The translations under genes and the position numbers were made by a program. A stretch of DNA of 64,000 bases, taken from the NCBI GenBank assembly GCA_018401015.1, contig JAGYLP010000006.1, positions 62,001 to 126,000 of the forward strand, in the 5' to 3' direction. The notes under the pieces were generated by a model, which saw only the letters and a program-made list of their open reading frames with translations, did no database searches and was not told where the DNA came from. Shown here one piece after another: positions 48,191 to 57,158 of the stretch. This DNA is from Bacteroidales bacterium. Lineage in GTDB: Bacteria; Bacteroidota; Bacteroidia; Bacteroidales; M50B96. The first letter of the stretch is position 1; the number at the start of each line of letters is the position of its first letter.

Positions 48191-50359
48191 ATGAAGAACT
48201 TAGTTACCCAATTCATGTTGGTCCTTGTTTTTATCGCCGGAAGTATCGGCATGGTAAAGGCTCAAACCGGCGATTTATTTTTCTCGGAATACATCGAAGG
48301 AAATAGCAACAACAAAGCCATCGAGATTTACAACCCGACCGCTAATACGATTCTATTAGCTGATTATCAAATTGCTCAGTCGAGCAACGGGGGAGGTTGG
48401 CAGTATTACCATACCTTTCCTGCAGGAGCCGCCATTGCTCCGGGCGATGTGTGGACCATTCTGAACAGCTCCACAAACCCTGCTTTATTCGATGCCCTTA
48501 ACGCCGACGAAGTCTTGTCTTTCCCCAGTGTGGTCCACCACAATGGCGACGATGCTCGTGGCTTAATTAAAATTTCCGGCACCGATACCCTTTGGCTGGA
48601 TATTTTCGGAACACCCGATTTTGATCCGGGAACAGGTTGGGCCGTTGCAGGAGTCGCAAACGCTACGGCTAATAAAACCCTGGTTCGTAAGGCAAGTGTC
48701 ACCGCTGGGAATACCGACTGGACGCTTTCCGCCGGTACCGATGCCAACGATTCCGAATGGATCGTACTCGATGTAGATGTATTCACCTACCTCGGCTCGC
48801 ATCCGCATGTTATCGATAATTCATTCCCCATCGTTTTTAACGTGAACATGAACTATCAGATTACTGCCGGAAATTTCGATCCATTGACTGAAACAGTCGA
48901 TGTGGCAGGAAGTTTCAATAGTTGGGCCGGAACAGCAATGACCGATACCGATGGCGATGGAATCTATTCGGCCGAAATAGCCGGTTTTAACGCAGGCGAC
49001 ACTGCTTTCTTCAAATTCCGTATCAATAGCGACTGGGGAAATGCTGAATTTCCCGGAGGTGATAATCGCCAGTTTGTAGTAGAAAGCGGCATGACCGAAG
49101 TAAGCTACTGGTACGACGATAACGCTGGCCCTCAATCGGTTACCTTCACCATCGTAGATGCTACCGAAAGCTATTTGAATATCAAGATGAAAGGTTCGTA
49201 CGACGGATGGGTATTGCATCAAATGTACGACGATGGAACCAATGGCGATTTAGTTGCCGGCGACCATACCTGGACTTGCATCCTTGAAATTCAGGGAGGT
49301 ACCTGGGAATGGGGAGCTATCGAGGACGATAGTACACTTGGCGAGCTTTGGTTATTGCAAGGACCAAACCTTGTATTCTCGGTTAATACCGATGGAACGG
49401 TTAGTGGCGATACCAGCTACGAAATCCCAACCCAAGGAAACGAAACCATCGTTTTCAATGTGAACATGAACCAGCAAATTGCCTTGGGGAACTTCGACCC
49501 TGCACTCCATTATGTCGATGTTGCCGGAAGTTTCAACAATTATAGCACCTCCGGTGCTTTCGAAGACCTCGACGGCGATGGAATCTACACCAAATCGATC
49601 GATGGTTTTACTGCCGGAAATACGATTGAATACAAATTCCGTCTCAATGGCGATTGGAATACTTCCGAATTCCCAGGAATGGGCAACCGTATGTACACCG
49701 TAATTGGTGGTGGAGCCGATGTGATTCTCCATTGGTACAACGACGAACTTCCTCCGGCACAGCCCGATCTGTTCTTCTCGGAATACATCGAAGGGGGTAG
49801 CAACAACAAAGCAATGGAAATTTACAACCCAACCAACGATACCATTCTACTCGATAGCTATCAAATTGCTCAATCGACCAACGGAAGTGGTTGGCAATAC
49901 TACCACACCTTCCCAGCTGGAGCAGCGATTGCTCCCGGCGATGTGTGGACTATTCTAAACAGCTCGACCAACCCTGCCTTGTTCGATGCTGCCAATGCCG
50001 ATGAATTCTTGTCCTACCCAAGTGTAGTTCACCACAATGGCGACGATGCACGCGGTTTGATTAAAATTTCCGGAACCGATACCTTATGGCTCGACATTAT
50101 CGGAACCCCCGATGTTGATCCGGGAACAGGTTGGGATGTAGCCGGTGTTAGCGCAGCTACCGCGAATAAAACCCTGGTTCGGAAAGCATCCGTTACCATT
50201 GGCAATACCGATTGGGCTGCTTCGGCCGGAACCGACGAAAATAACTCCGAATGGATCGTACTCGATATCGACGTATTCGATTACCTCGGTTCGCATCCGC
50301 ATATTATCGAGCTACTGGAACCAAGCTGTCTTCCATGTAAATATGAGCTATCAGGTTAG
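48191..50359 (+). CDS. Giant secreted lamin-tail-domain/E-set array protein, 5' part
   Basis: 722 residues. A signal peptide ends at about residue 25 (MVKAQ). Domains in order: lamin-tail domain 1 (about 28-206), a starch-binding/AMPK-like beta-sandwich module (about 212-307: FNVNMNYQITAGNFDP, VDVAGSFNSWAG, FFKFRINSDWGNAEFPGG), a related domain (about 308-415), another E-set module (about 418-515) and lamin-tail domain 2 (526-704). The frame closes at 50359 just as a third E-set module begins; the paralogous modules show that reading continues after a set of small indels into the 3' part. The two parts are probably one gene of about 1660 codons. Confidence 0.82.
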   Translation: MKNLVTQFMLVLVFIAGSIGMVKAQTGDLFFSEYIEGNSNNKAIEIYNPTANTILLADYQIAQSSNGGGWQYYHTFPAGAAIAPGDVWTILNSSTNPALFDALNADEVLSFPSVVHHNGDDARGLIKISGTDTLWLDIFGTPDFDPGTGWAVAGVANATANKTLVRKASVTAGNTDWTLSAGTDANDSEWIVLDVDVFTYLGSHPHVIDNSFPIVFNVNMNYQITAGNFDPLTETVDVAGSFNSWAGTAMTDTDGDGIYSAEIAGFNAGDTAFFKFRINSDWGNAEFPGGDNRQFVVESGMTEVSYWYDDNAGPQSVTFTIVDATESYLNIKMKGSYDGWVLHQMYDDGTNGDLVAGDHTWTCILEIQGGTWEWGAIEDDSTLGELWLLQGPNLVFSVNTDGTVSGDTSYEIPTQGNETIVFNVNMNQQIALGNFDPALHYVDVAGSFNNYSTSGAFEDLDGDGIYTKSIDGFTAGNTIEYKFRLNGDWNTSEFPGMGNRMYTVIGGGADVILHWYNDELPPAQPDLFFSEYIEGGSNNKAMEIYNPTNDTILLDSYQIAQSTNGSGWQYYHTFPAGAAIAPGDVWTILNSSTNPALFDAANADEFLSYPSVVHHNGDDARGLIKISGTDTLWLDIIGTPDVDPGTGWDVAGVSAATANKTLVRKASVTIGNTDWAASAGTDENNSEWIVLDIDVFDYLGSHPHIIELLEPSCLPCKYELSG
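48272..48808 (+). repeat. Lamin-tail domain repeat copy 1 (537 bp)
   Basis: First of three copies of exactly 537 bases (179 codons) that encode lamin-tail domains starting DLFFSEYIEG and ending LGSHPH. Strong DNA similarity between copies. Confidence 0.85.
49766..50302 (+). repeat. Lamin-tail domain repeat copy 2 (537 bp)
   Basis: Second copy of the 537-base repeat, very close to copy 3 over most of its length (for example the segment encoding SYPSVVHHNGDDARGLIK). Confidence 0.85.
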
Positions 50360-50388
50360 TCTGGGCAACTTCTGATCCAGCTATCGAT

Positions 50389-53193
50389 TTGTCGGGATGT
50401 GGCAGGAAGCTTCAACAACCGGGCTGGAACCACCTTGCTGATGTAGATGGCGATTTGACTTATTCCGTTACCATATCGAAAAACATTCCAGCCGATTCCA
50501 TCTTCTTTAAGTTCCGGAATCAACGGCGACTGAATAATGCTGAATTCCCCGGACGGTGGAGCGACCGCTTTGCCATTGTAGAAATGGGCACACAAGAACT
50601 ATCCTACTGGTACAACGATGAATTGCCGGTTGCTGCAAGCGATTTATTCTTCTCGGAATACATCGAAGGAAGTAGCAACAACAAAGCCATGGAAATCTAC
50701 AATCCAACCAACGATACCATTCTGCTCGATAACTATCAGATTGCTCAATCGACCAACGGAGGTGGTTGGCAATACTACCACACCTTCCCTGCAGGTGCAG
50801 CCATTGCTCCCGGCGATGTGTGGACCATACTAAACAGCTCGACTAGCGCAACCTTATTCGATGCAGCCAATGCCGATGAATTCTTGTCGTACCCAAGTGT
50901 GGTTCATCACAACGGCGACGATGCACGCGGTTTGATTAAAATTTCCGGAACCGATACCCTTTGGCTCGACATTATCGGAACTCCCGATGTTGATCCGGGA
51001 ACAGGTTGGGATGTAGCCGGTGTTAGCGCAGCTACCGCCAACAAAACCCTTATTCGCAAGGAAAGCATCACTGCTGGAAATACCGACTGGGCGCTTTCTG
51101 CAGGTACCGATGCTACCAACTCCGAATGGATCGTAATGGATATCGATGCCTTCGATTACTTAGGCTTCCATCCTCACACCATCCAAACTACCGGAACCGT
51201 TGTTTTCAATGTGAACATGAGTTATCAGGTTACTTTGGGCAACTTCGATCCAACAACCGAATTTGTCGATATAGCCGGAACCTTCGATGGATTTGCCGGA
51301 ACCATGATGACCGACACCGATGGTGACCTCATTTATACCGTTACGATTGAGAACATTGTTCCCGGTGATATCTTCTTCAAATTCCGCATCAATGGCGACT
51401 GGGGTAATGCTGAATTCCCCGGCGGAAACGATCGTCAATACACCGTTTCGATTGGAACACAAGACCTACTATACTGGTACAACGATGAACAACCTGTTCC
51501 AAATGTTTCTATCTACGACATTCAGTTTACAACCAACACGAGTGGTGATTCACCTTACGATGGCCAAATAGTTTCGACCACTGGTCTGGTAACAGCTGCC
51601 AATAGCAACTCCTATTTCATACAAGACGGTGTTGGCGCTTGGAGCGGACTCTACGTGTACTCTCCCGGTCATACTGCTCAAGTTGGCGACTCCTTGTTCT
51701 TAACGGGTCTTATCGAGGAATACTACGGTGTAACCGAGCTGTTAAATGTAACTACCTTTACCCTTATCAACTCCGGCAATACCCTTCCGGCTCCTACTTT
51801 AGTAACCACCGGAACAGTTAATTCCGACGAAGCATACGAAGCAGTTCTCGTTCAAGTAGAAAATGCTTCTTGCACCGTGCTTCCGAATAATTATGGAGAA
51901 TGGTATATCAGCGATGGAACCGGCGAATGCCAAATCGACGACCTGTTCTTTGCCTATACTCCAGCTTTAGGCAGCACCTACAACGTGATTGGTGTGGTTC
52001 ATTATTCCTTCGGAAGTTTTGAACTATTGCCACGCAGTGCCGACGATATCGAAGACATTACCGTGTACGAAATAACTCAAACCTTGAACTTACCTTTCGG
52101 TTGGAGCTTATTCTCCACTTACCTCATTCCTGCCGAAGCCGATATGGATTCTGTCTTTGGAAACTATGCTACTTCTATCAACCTGATTAAAAACGGCATT
52201 GGTGAAATTTACTGGCCATTTTTCAGTATCAATACTATTGGTGAATTAGCCATTGGTGACGGTTATCAGGCCAATATGATTGCAGCAACTACCGTCGATA
52301 TTACCGGTATTCAAATTGTTCCGGAAGAAACCCCCATTGAATTAGGATTCGGCTGGAGCCTGGTAGCATACTTACGCGACACTCCTGGCGATGCAGAACT
52401 TATGTTCGCTTCGCTCGACGGCAACCTGCTCATCGCTAAGAATGGTAGCGGAGCTGTGTACTGGCCAAGCTTTGCGCTGAACTCAATTGGTGACTTACTT
52501 CCCGGTCAGGGTTATCAAGTGAATCTGGCCGACATCGATACCCTTATTTATCCGGCCAACACACCGGCGCCAACTAAGTACGCAGCAATGCCAACCACTA
52601 GCTTCCTCAATACCGGTTCAAATTTAACACTCGGTATTCCGGCTGAAGCCTGGAATCAAATCCCAGCCATGAACAGTGAGATTTTAGTGTACAACTCGAA
52701 TGGTCAATTGGTAGGAAAAAGCTTATACCAAGGTGGATTTACGGCTATTGCTGTTTGGGGCGACGATGCCTTGACGAACCAAGTGGATGGTTTACAAGAA
52801 AACGAAGCTTTCCAATTGGCACTGCGCCAAAACGGAAACGAGCAAGCAATCCGCATTTTGCAATGGACTCAAGGTAACGGTCAGTATAAAACCGACGACA
52901 TTCAAATTGCTGGCGAACTGAGTATCGAAAACGCTTTCGTGGTAAGCAAGCTATGGCCAAACCCGGCTACAAGCACTGCTAACCTGGAAGTAATTACTTC
53001 GACAGAAGCGAATGTGAGCATCCGCGTATTTAACCTGCTCGGCAAAATGGTTCTGGAGTTGAATCCCGGAACCTTACATGCCGGCGAATATCAATTCCAG
53101 CTTCCGGTAGCTAAACTTACTCCCGGAGCATACCTGTATCAGGTAATCCAAGGAACCGATGTTCAACAAGGTAAATTCGAAGTGATTCGATAA
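50389..53193 (+). CDS. Giant secreted lamin-tail/E-set array protein, 3' part with OB-fold and T9SS sorting domain
   Basis: 934 residues, in a frame different from the 5' part. The first 84 residues are the damaged end of an E-set module; TTG 50389 is an artefact start. Domains: lamin-tail domain 3 (85-263), E-set module (about 270-365), an OB-fold region (about 372-550: SPYDGQIVSTTGLVTAAN, YFIQDGVGAW) of the kind found beside lamin-tail domains in extracellular nucleases, two copies of an FGWSL module (about 565-710), the WGDD module shared with the 15.7-16.4 kb protein (about 740-850), and a T9SS sorting domain (KLWPNPATSTANLEV to the end). No nuclease or protease catalytic domain was seen. 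Likely surface adhesion or binding. Confidence 0.8.
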   Translation: MSGCGRKLQQPGWNHLADVDGDLTYSVTISKNIPADSIFFKFRNQRRLNNAEFPGRWSDRFAIVEMGTQELSYWYNDELPVAASDLFFSEYIEGSSNNKAMEIYNPTNDTILLDNYQIAQSTNGGGWQYYHTFPAGAAIAPGDVWTILNSSTSATLFDAANADEFLSYPSVVHHNGDDARGLIKISGTDTLWLDIIGTPDVDPGTGWDVAGVSAATANKTLIRKESITAGNTDWALSAGTDATNSEWIVMDIDAFDYLGFHPHTIQTTGTVVFNVNMSYQVTLGNFDPTTEFVDIAGTFDGFAGTMMTDTDGDLIYTVTIENIVPGDIFFKFRINGDWGNAEFPGGNDRQYTVSIGTQDLLYWYNDEQPVPNVSIYDIQFTTNTSGDSPYDGQIVSTTGLVTAANSNSYFIQDGVGAWSGLYVYSPGHTAQVGDSLFLTGLIEEYYGVTELLNVTTFTLINSGNTLPAPTLVTTGTVNSDEAYEAVLVQVENASCTVLPNNYGEWYISDGTGECQIDDLFFAYTPALGSTYNVIGVVHYSFGSFELLPRSADDIEDITVYEITQTLNLPFGWSLFSTYLIPAEADMDSVFGNYATSINLIKNGIGEIYWPFFSINTIGELAIGDGYQANMIAATTVDITGIQIVPEETPIELGFGWSLVAYLRDTPGDAELMFASLDGNLLIAKNGSGAVYWPSFALNSIGDLLPGQGYQVNLADIDTLIYPANTPAPTKYAAMPTTSFLNTGSNLTLGIPAEAWNQIPAMNSEILVYNSNGQLVGKSLYQGGFTAIAVWGDDALTNQVDGLQENEAFQLALRQNGNEQAIRILQWTQGNGQYKTDDIQIAGELSIENAFVVSKLWPNPATSTANLEVITSTEANVSIRVFNLLGKMVLELNPGTLHAGEYQFQLPVAKLTPGAYLYQVIQGTDVQQGKFEVIR
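50641..51177 (+). repeat. Lamin-tail domain repeat copy 3 (537 bp)
   Basis: Third copy of the 537-base repeat. It starts 875 bases after copy 2; 875 is two more than a multiple of 3, which is the net frame offset caused by the intervening indels. Confidence 0.85.
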
Positions 53194-53212
53194 CTTCATG
53201 CTAATCTGATTC

Positions 53213-53252
53213 AAAAGGCTGTCGGGGGGAACCCTCGACAGCCTTTTTTTTA
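53213..53252 (+). terminator. Intrinsic terminator after the giant secreted protein
   Basis: AAAGGCTGTCG (53214-53224) pairs with CGACAGCCTTT (53235-53245), followed by more T. Confidence 0.88.
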
Positions 53253-53625
53253 ATCTATTCCGATGTATCCAATCAGACAAAACGGCCCTTCGGAATGATC
53301 TAACTAAGAAAAAGGATAATAGCGCCACTCTTGTAAAATCCACGAATACAGTTTCTTCTCCAGCGCTCAGAAACCAATCGAAGCTACGGGTAAACCTCTC
53401 AAAACCGGAATCTTAATCTTAATAAGCAATGGGTTAAATTATGCAAATATCTGGTACTATAGCATTATGGTACGAAGTCAGGTGGGAGCTATTGCTCAAC
53501 CTTACCATTGGCCTTCCCGTGTCCGAAAAATCGGAATTTTTCTGTCGATTAGCCACTCAGGATTAGTCCCATCTGGACGAACCTATTGTAGTATAAATGG
53601 AGAATTCTAAGGCCCAAATACAGTC

Positions 53626-53650
53626 CCGTAGGGACGAAACCTTTGTAGCA
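53626..53650 (+). repeat. Left arm of 25-base inverted repeat
   Basis: The sequence around CGAAACCTTTGTAGCA; its reverse complement recurs at 53858-53882 with two mismatches in 25. Confidence 0.75.
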
Positions 53651-53857
53651 GAACGAACAAATAACCATTCAATAGCTCCTTAGGAGCGACACAAAGAAAC
53701 AATCATAGTTAATCACCCTACACACATCTATTGGTTCAAATCGTATTGGCCGTTCAAGGTCGGGAACACCTTTTATTTACCGATGAAAAATATCTATCCG
53801 AATTCGATAATTAAAGGTGTCGCCCCTCCGGGGCTTCAGGGAATTCTCCTGACGATT

Positions 53858-53882
53858 TGCTACAAAGGTTTCGCTCCTACGG
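53858..53882 (-). repeat. Right arm of 25-base inverted repeat
   Basis: TGCTACAAAGGTTTCG followed by CTCCTACGG, the inverted partner of 53626-53650. The downstream CTCCTACGGAG is itself palindromic. Confidence 0.75.
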
Positions 53883-54111
53883 AGCTATTGCTGATGCGCA
53901 AGCATTCGGCTTGCTGCAAATGCCTTCTTACTTCTTCACGATTCAACAAATTGCCCCTCCAAATCCAGCATTCCATCACGACTCTCGATTGATTTCATCT
54001 TTTTTTCGCAATGGAAAACCGCTTCATTTTATGGTGCAATACGCTTTTGGCCAAAGGCTTAATTTAAAACTCATACTCACTGCGGATTACAGCACACTTA
54101 CCCATGCATGC

Positions 54112-55362
54112 TTACCAGAAAAACCTCCAAACTAAAAAGATAATTCCGAACAAAGCCAGACTGATTAAACCAATCCAACTCAGGATGATGAGCCCACGTT
54201 TGGGGCGATCGGCTTCAGGCACATGAGCCGCTGTAACTGCCCTTAAATTCAAATAGCCTAAAATGGGAGCGGTTAAAAAGGAAATTGTAGTGGCTAAATC
54301 GACCAACCACCGCATGCTGTGCGCAAAGTACCGAATAATCGCATAACTGCCAACAACCAAAATAAGGATCCATAAAATAGATAAATTGGATTTCGTTTTC
54401 TTTTCGGATTTACGAGGGAAGAGCTCGTAGCTAGCCTGTAGCACACGCGGATAGGCATCGAGCACGGTGAGCGTGGTGGAAAACATGGTTGCCAAAGCAG
54501 CCAAAGCAATGAGATAAAAAGCCCAATCGCCAATGGTATCGGTATAAAGCTGGATGAACTGAGCAGAGAATTGCGTTCCATTTTCCGATAATTCTTGTCC
54601 ACTACCATGTAGCACTAAAGCTCCCAAAGCGAGAAAACTAAGCGATAATACAATGGTCGTAATGAAACCCACTTTAAAATCGAAGAGCGATTCGCGCACA
54701 GTGGGACGTTGACCGTCTTTATTTTTCTTTTCGAGTGTCCAGAACGAATGCCACACGGAAATATCGATTGCACTGGGCATCCAACCTGCAAGCGCAATGA
54801 GGAAAGCAACATCGCCTAGTTCCCACTTAAAGCTTGTCAAATCCTGAGCAATTGTTGGTTCATAGCGCCAAACAGAGGCAATCACTGCAACTACCGTGGC
54901 AATGGAAAGCAAAATGATAATGACCTTAACAAATTGATCGAGTAAGCGAAAACGTCCTACATAAACAATCAAAGCCGATACACCTAGTAAAATAAGAGTC
55001 CAGCTTGGAATAGAAATCGAAGGAGCAAGAACGTAACTGAATAAGCCTGCAGTAACAATGGTAACAGCCGACTGAATAGCAAACATAGTTCCCAGCGTTA
55101 GCAACAAAAAGAGGTAATAAGCCCAGTTACCCATCCGCTTGTAGCCACTCAGTAAACTCTCGCCGGTAGCCGCTGCATAGCGAGGTCCATACTCAAAAAA
55201 AGGATATTTGAGAACATTCACGAGGATTACAAAAGCGACCAGCGCAAATCCATACATGGCGCCTGCTCGGGTCGATTGAACCAAATGTGATACTCCAATA
55301 GCAGCTGCTGCCCAAATTAACCCAGGGCCCAAAGCCCGAAAAGAATGCAATACGTTTGTCAT
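54112..55362 (-). CDS. Nramp-family transporter lacking the canonical metal motif
   Basis: A 416-residue inner-membrane protein with about 11 hydrophobic segments. The N-terminal part follows the Nramp layout (ALGPGLIWAAAAIG, QSTRAGAMYGFALVAF) but the first-helix DPGN, which supplies two metal ligands, reads GVSH (residues 23-26). The sixth-helix MPH reads MPS (ALAGWMPSAID), keeping the methionine. It is therefore a distant relative; transport of Mn or Fe is not supported by the ligands. Single gene with no T9SS link. Confidence 0.75.
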   Translation of the reverse strand: MTNVLHSFRALGPGLIWAAAAIGVSHLVQSTRAGAMYGFALVAFVILVNVLKYPFFEYGPRYAAATGESLLSGYKRMGNWAYYLFLLLTLGTMFAIQSAVTIVTAGLFSYVLAPSISIPSWTLILLGVSALIVYVGRFRLLDQFVKVIIILLSIATVVAVIASVWRYEPTIAQDLTSFKWELGDVAFLIALAGWMPSAIDISVWHSFWTLEKKNKDGQRPTVRESLFDFKVGFITTIVLSLSFLALGALVLHGSGQELSENGTQFSAQFIQLYTDTIGDWAFYLIALAALATMFSTTLTVLDAYPRVLQASYELFPRKSEKKTKSNLSILWILILVVGSYAIIRYFAHSMRWLVDLATTISFLTAPILGYLNLRAVTAAHVPEADRPKRGLIILSWIGLISLALFGIIFLVWRFFW

Positions 55363-55506
55363 GATGCTTTTGAGTCGATATATAGAAGTATTCCCCGTGT
55401 AAATTCAAAAGTAAGTAAAAAGTGTTGGAGAGATACAAAAACTCTTCTCTTTATTAACAGAAAATGCTCCGCCTCAATTAAAAACCAAACCTCCCACTTC
55501 TTTTTC

Positions 55507-55514
55507 TATTTTTG
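55507..55514 (+). promoter_or_regulatory. -7 box for ribF
   Basis: TATTTTTG, exact match, 17 bases before TTG 55531; it excludes starts further upstream. Confidence 0.6.
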
Positions 55515-55530
55515 CCGAAAAACTATACCA

Positions 55531-56463
55531 TTGAAGATTCATAGCGACACCCTTGAATTGGGCAGTTTACATCCGGTTGCGACCATGGGCATGTTCGACG
55601 GACTGCATCTCGGCCATCGAATGCTCCTTAATCGATTGAAAACCCTTTCCGAAGAGCGCAAAAAACCAAGTATGGTCATCAGTTTCTGGCCACACCCCCG
55701 CATGGTCTTAAACCCCAACGATCAAAGTCTCTTCTATTTAAATACTTTGGATGAAAAAATCGCTTTACTCGAATCGATTGGGATCGATCACTTGCTGGTT
55801 CTCGGTTTTAATCGGGATTTTGCATCACAAACCGCCTGCGAGTTCATTCAATCCTTTTTAATCGAAAAGTTGAAAATCGATTATCTCCTGGTAGGCTATA
55901 ATCATCATTTCGGAAAAGATCGGATGGGTTCCTTCAACGATTTGAAACAATGCTCCGGCGACGATTCTTTCGGAATCGAAAAATACGATGCATACCAGTG
56001 GGAGGGAATGGAAGTATCCTCCACGCTGGTGCGTAAACACCTGCAGGAAGGAAACATACGCCTGGCCAACCAATTACTTGGCTACGCCTATCCGTTGAGC
56101 GGGCGTATTGTGCCCGGGAATCAAATCGGACAACAAATTGGGTTTCCTACAGCAAACTTGCAGCCTGACGACCCACGAAAGCTAATCCCAGCTACAGGAG
56201 TGTACGCAATCGAAGCCTCAATCGACAATCAAACCTATCAGGGAATGCTTAACATCGGTTTTCGCCCCACCATCGAGGAGACTGAAAAAACGATTCGAAT
56301 CGAAGCCCACTTAATTGGGTTTAATCGCACCGCTTATGGCGAATCGATTCAGATTCGTTTTCGTGAAAAGATACGCGACGAAAAACGCTTCGATAATTTG
56401 AACCAACTCCGGGAACAATTGCTTATTGACCTTAATACCGTCAAAAAACAAATCACAAACTAA
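55531..56463 (+). CDS. ribF: Bifunctional riboflavin kinase/FMN adenylyltransferase
   Basis: A 310-residue enzyme making FMN then FAD. The N-terminal adenylyltransferase has TMGMFDGLHLGHRMLL and the ISFWPHPR and SSTLVRKHL motifs; the C-terminal kinase has GRIVPGNQIGQQIGFPTANL and GMLNIGFRPT. A longer open frame exists upstream, but TTG 55531 (MKIHSDTLELGSLHP) fits both the family start and the promoter. It is 3 bases upstream of a flavin reductase-like gene. Confidence 0.93.
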   Translation: MKIHSDTLELGSLHPVATMGMFDGLHLGHRMLLNRLKTLSEERKKPSMVISFWPHPRMVLNPNDQSLFYLNTLDEKIALLESIGIDHLLVLGFNRDFASQTACEFIQSFLIEKLKIDYLLVGYNHHFGKDRMGSFNDLKQCSGDDSFGIEKYDAYQWEGMEVSSTLVRKHLQEGNIRLANQLLGYAYPLSGRIVPGNQIGQQIGFPTANLQPDDPRKLIPATGVYAIEASIDNQTYQGMLNIGFRPTIEETEKTIRIEAHLIGFNRTAYGESIQIRFREKIRDEKRFDNLNQLREQLLIDLNTVKKQITN

Positions 56464-56466
56464 GCT

Positions 56467-57147
56467 ATGGGAACTGGAATTCGTGCCATTAAAAACCTGC
56501 GATTGTTCCCTACCCCTCTGGTATGGAAGCAAGAGCTGGCTCCCGAGGTGTATGTATTGGGGTTTAAACGCGAAGAAGATTTTCTTCCGGGGCAAGTAGT
56601 TGGTATTAGTCACTCGTTGGAATTAGAGCCTCGGCTCTACTCCATCGCATCGGGCAATAAGGACGAATCGCTTGAAATCCTTTTCAATGTGAATCCCGAA
56701 GGAGCCCTCACTCCCATTCTGGGGAAACAAAATCCGAGGAATATTCTACAACTATCCAAGCCCTTTGGCTCATTTACGCTTAACGAAAATCGAGCTTCAT
56801 ACTGGATTGCGGCCGGAACCGGAATTGCTCCTTTTCGTAGCTACCTACGATCAGGCTTACCCGCCCCCATTGAGCTAATCCATGGAGGCCGTCAACTTCA
56901 ATCGTTTTATTTTCAAGATGAATTCCTCCAAAAAATACCCTCCGGCTATGTTCGTTGCTGCACCCAGGAAAAAGGAGAAAACCTCTACGAAGGACGCTTA
57001 ACCAACTACTTACGCGAACACACCACGCTTCAACTCGATGCGAATTTCTACCTGTGTGGCAGTGCCGAAATGGTTGTTGAAGTGCGCGACATTCTTCTTG
57101 CAAAAGGTGTTAGTTATCAGCAAATTATTGCCGAAATTTATTTTTAA
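56467..57147 (+). CDS. Ferredoxin-NADP reductase-like flavoprotein
   Basis: A 226-residue oxidoreductase of the FNR superfamily. The FAD-binding RLYSIASG, the glycine-rich GTGIAPFRSYL that binds NADP, and the C-terminal CGSAEMVVEVRDIL with a terminal tyrosine-phenylalanine (EIYF) are clear. Short for the family. It sits 3 bases after ribF and 11 bases before rlmN. RlmN needs low-potential electrons, so a link to it is conceivable; the natural partner is unknown. Confidence 0.85.
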   Translation: MGTGIRAIKNLRLFPTPLVWKQELAPEVYVLGFKREEDFLPGQVVGISHSLELEPRLYSIASGNKDESLEILFNVNPEGALTPILGKQNPRNILQLSKPFGSFTLNENRASYWIAAGTGIAPFRSYLRSGLPAPIELIHGGRQLQSFYFQDEFLQKIPSGYVRCCTQEKGENLYEGRLTNYLREHTTLQLDANFYLCGSAEMVVEVRDILLAKGVSYQQIIAEIYF

Positions 57148-57158
57148 AACAAACCACT

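Larger units (their letters stand above)
53253..54111. other. Gene-free, repeat-rich gap
   Basis: About 860 bases without a supported gene. It holds a 25-base inverted repeat (53626-53650 and 53858-53882) and two short palindromes, GCTCCTTAGGAGC (53675-53687) and GCCCC/GGGGC (53822-53834). Two possible short frames (53783-53992, 53857-54135) lie across these repeats and are not believable genes. Confidence 0.6.

Noticed and set aside
53783-54135. Two short forward frames downstream of the giant protein
   Set aside because: They run through palindromic repeats and overlap each other in different frames.
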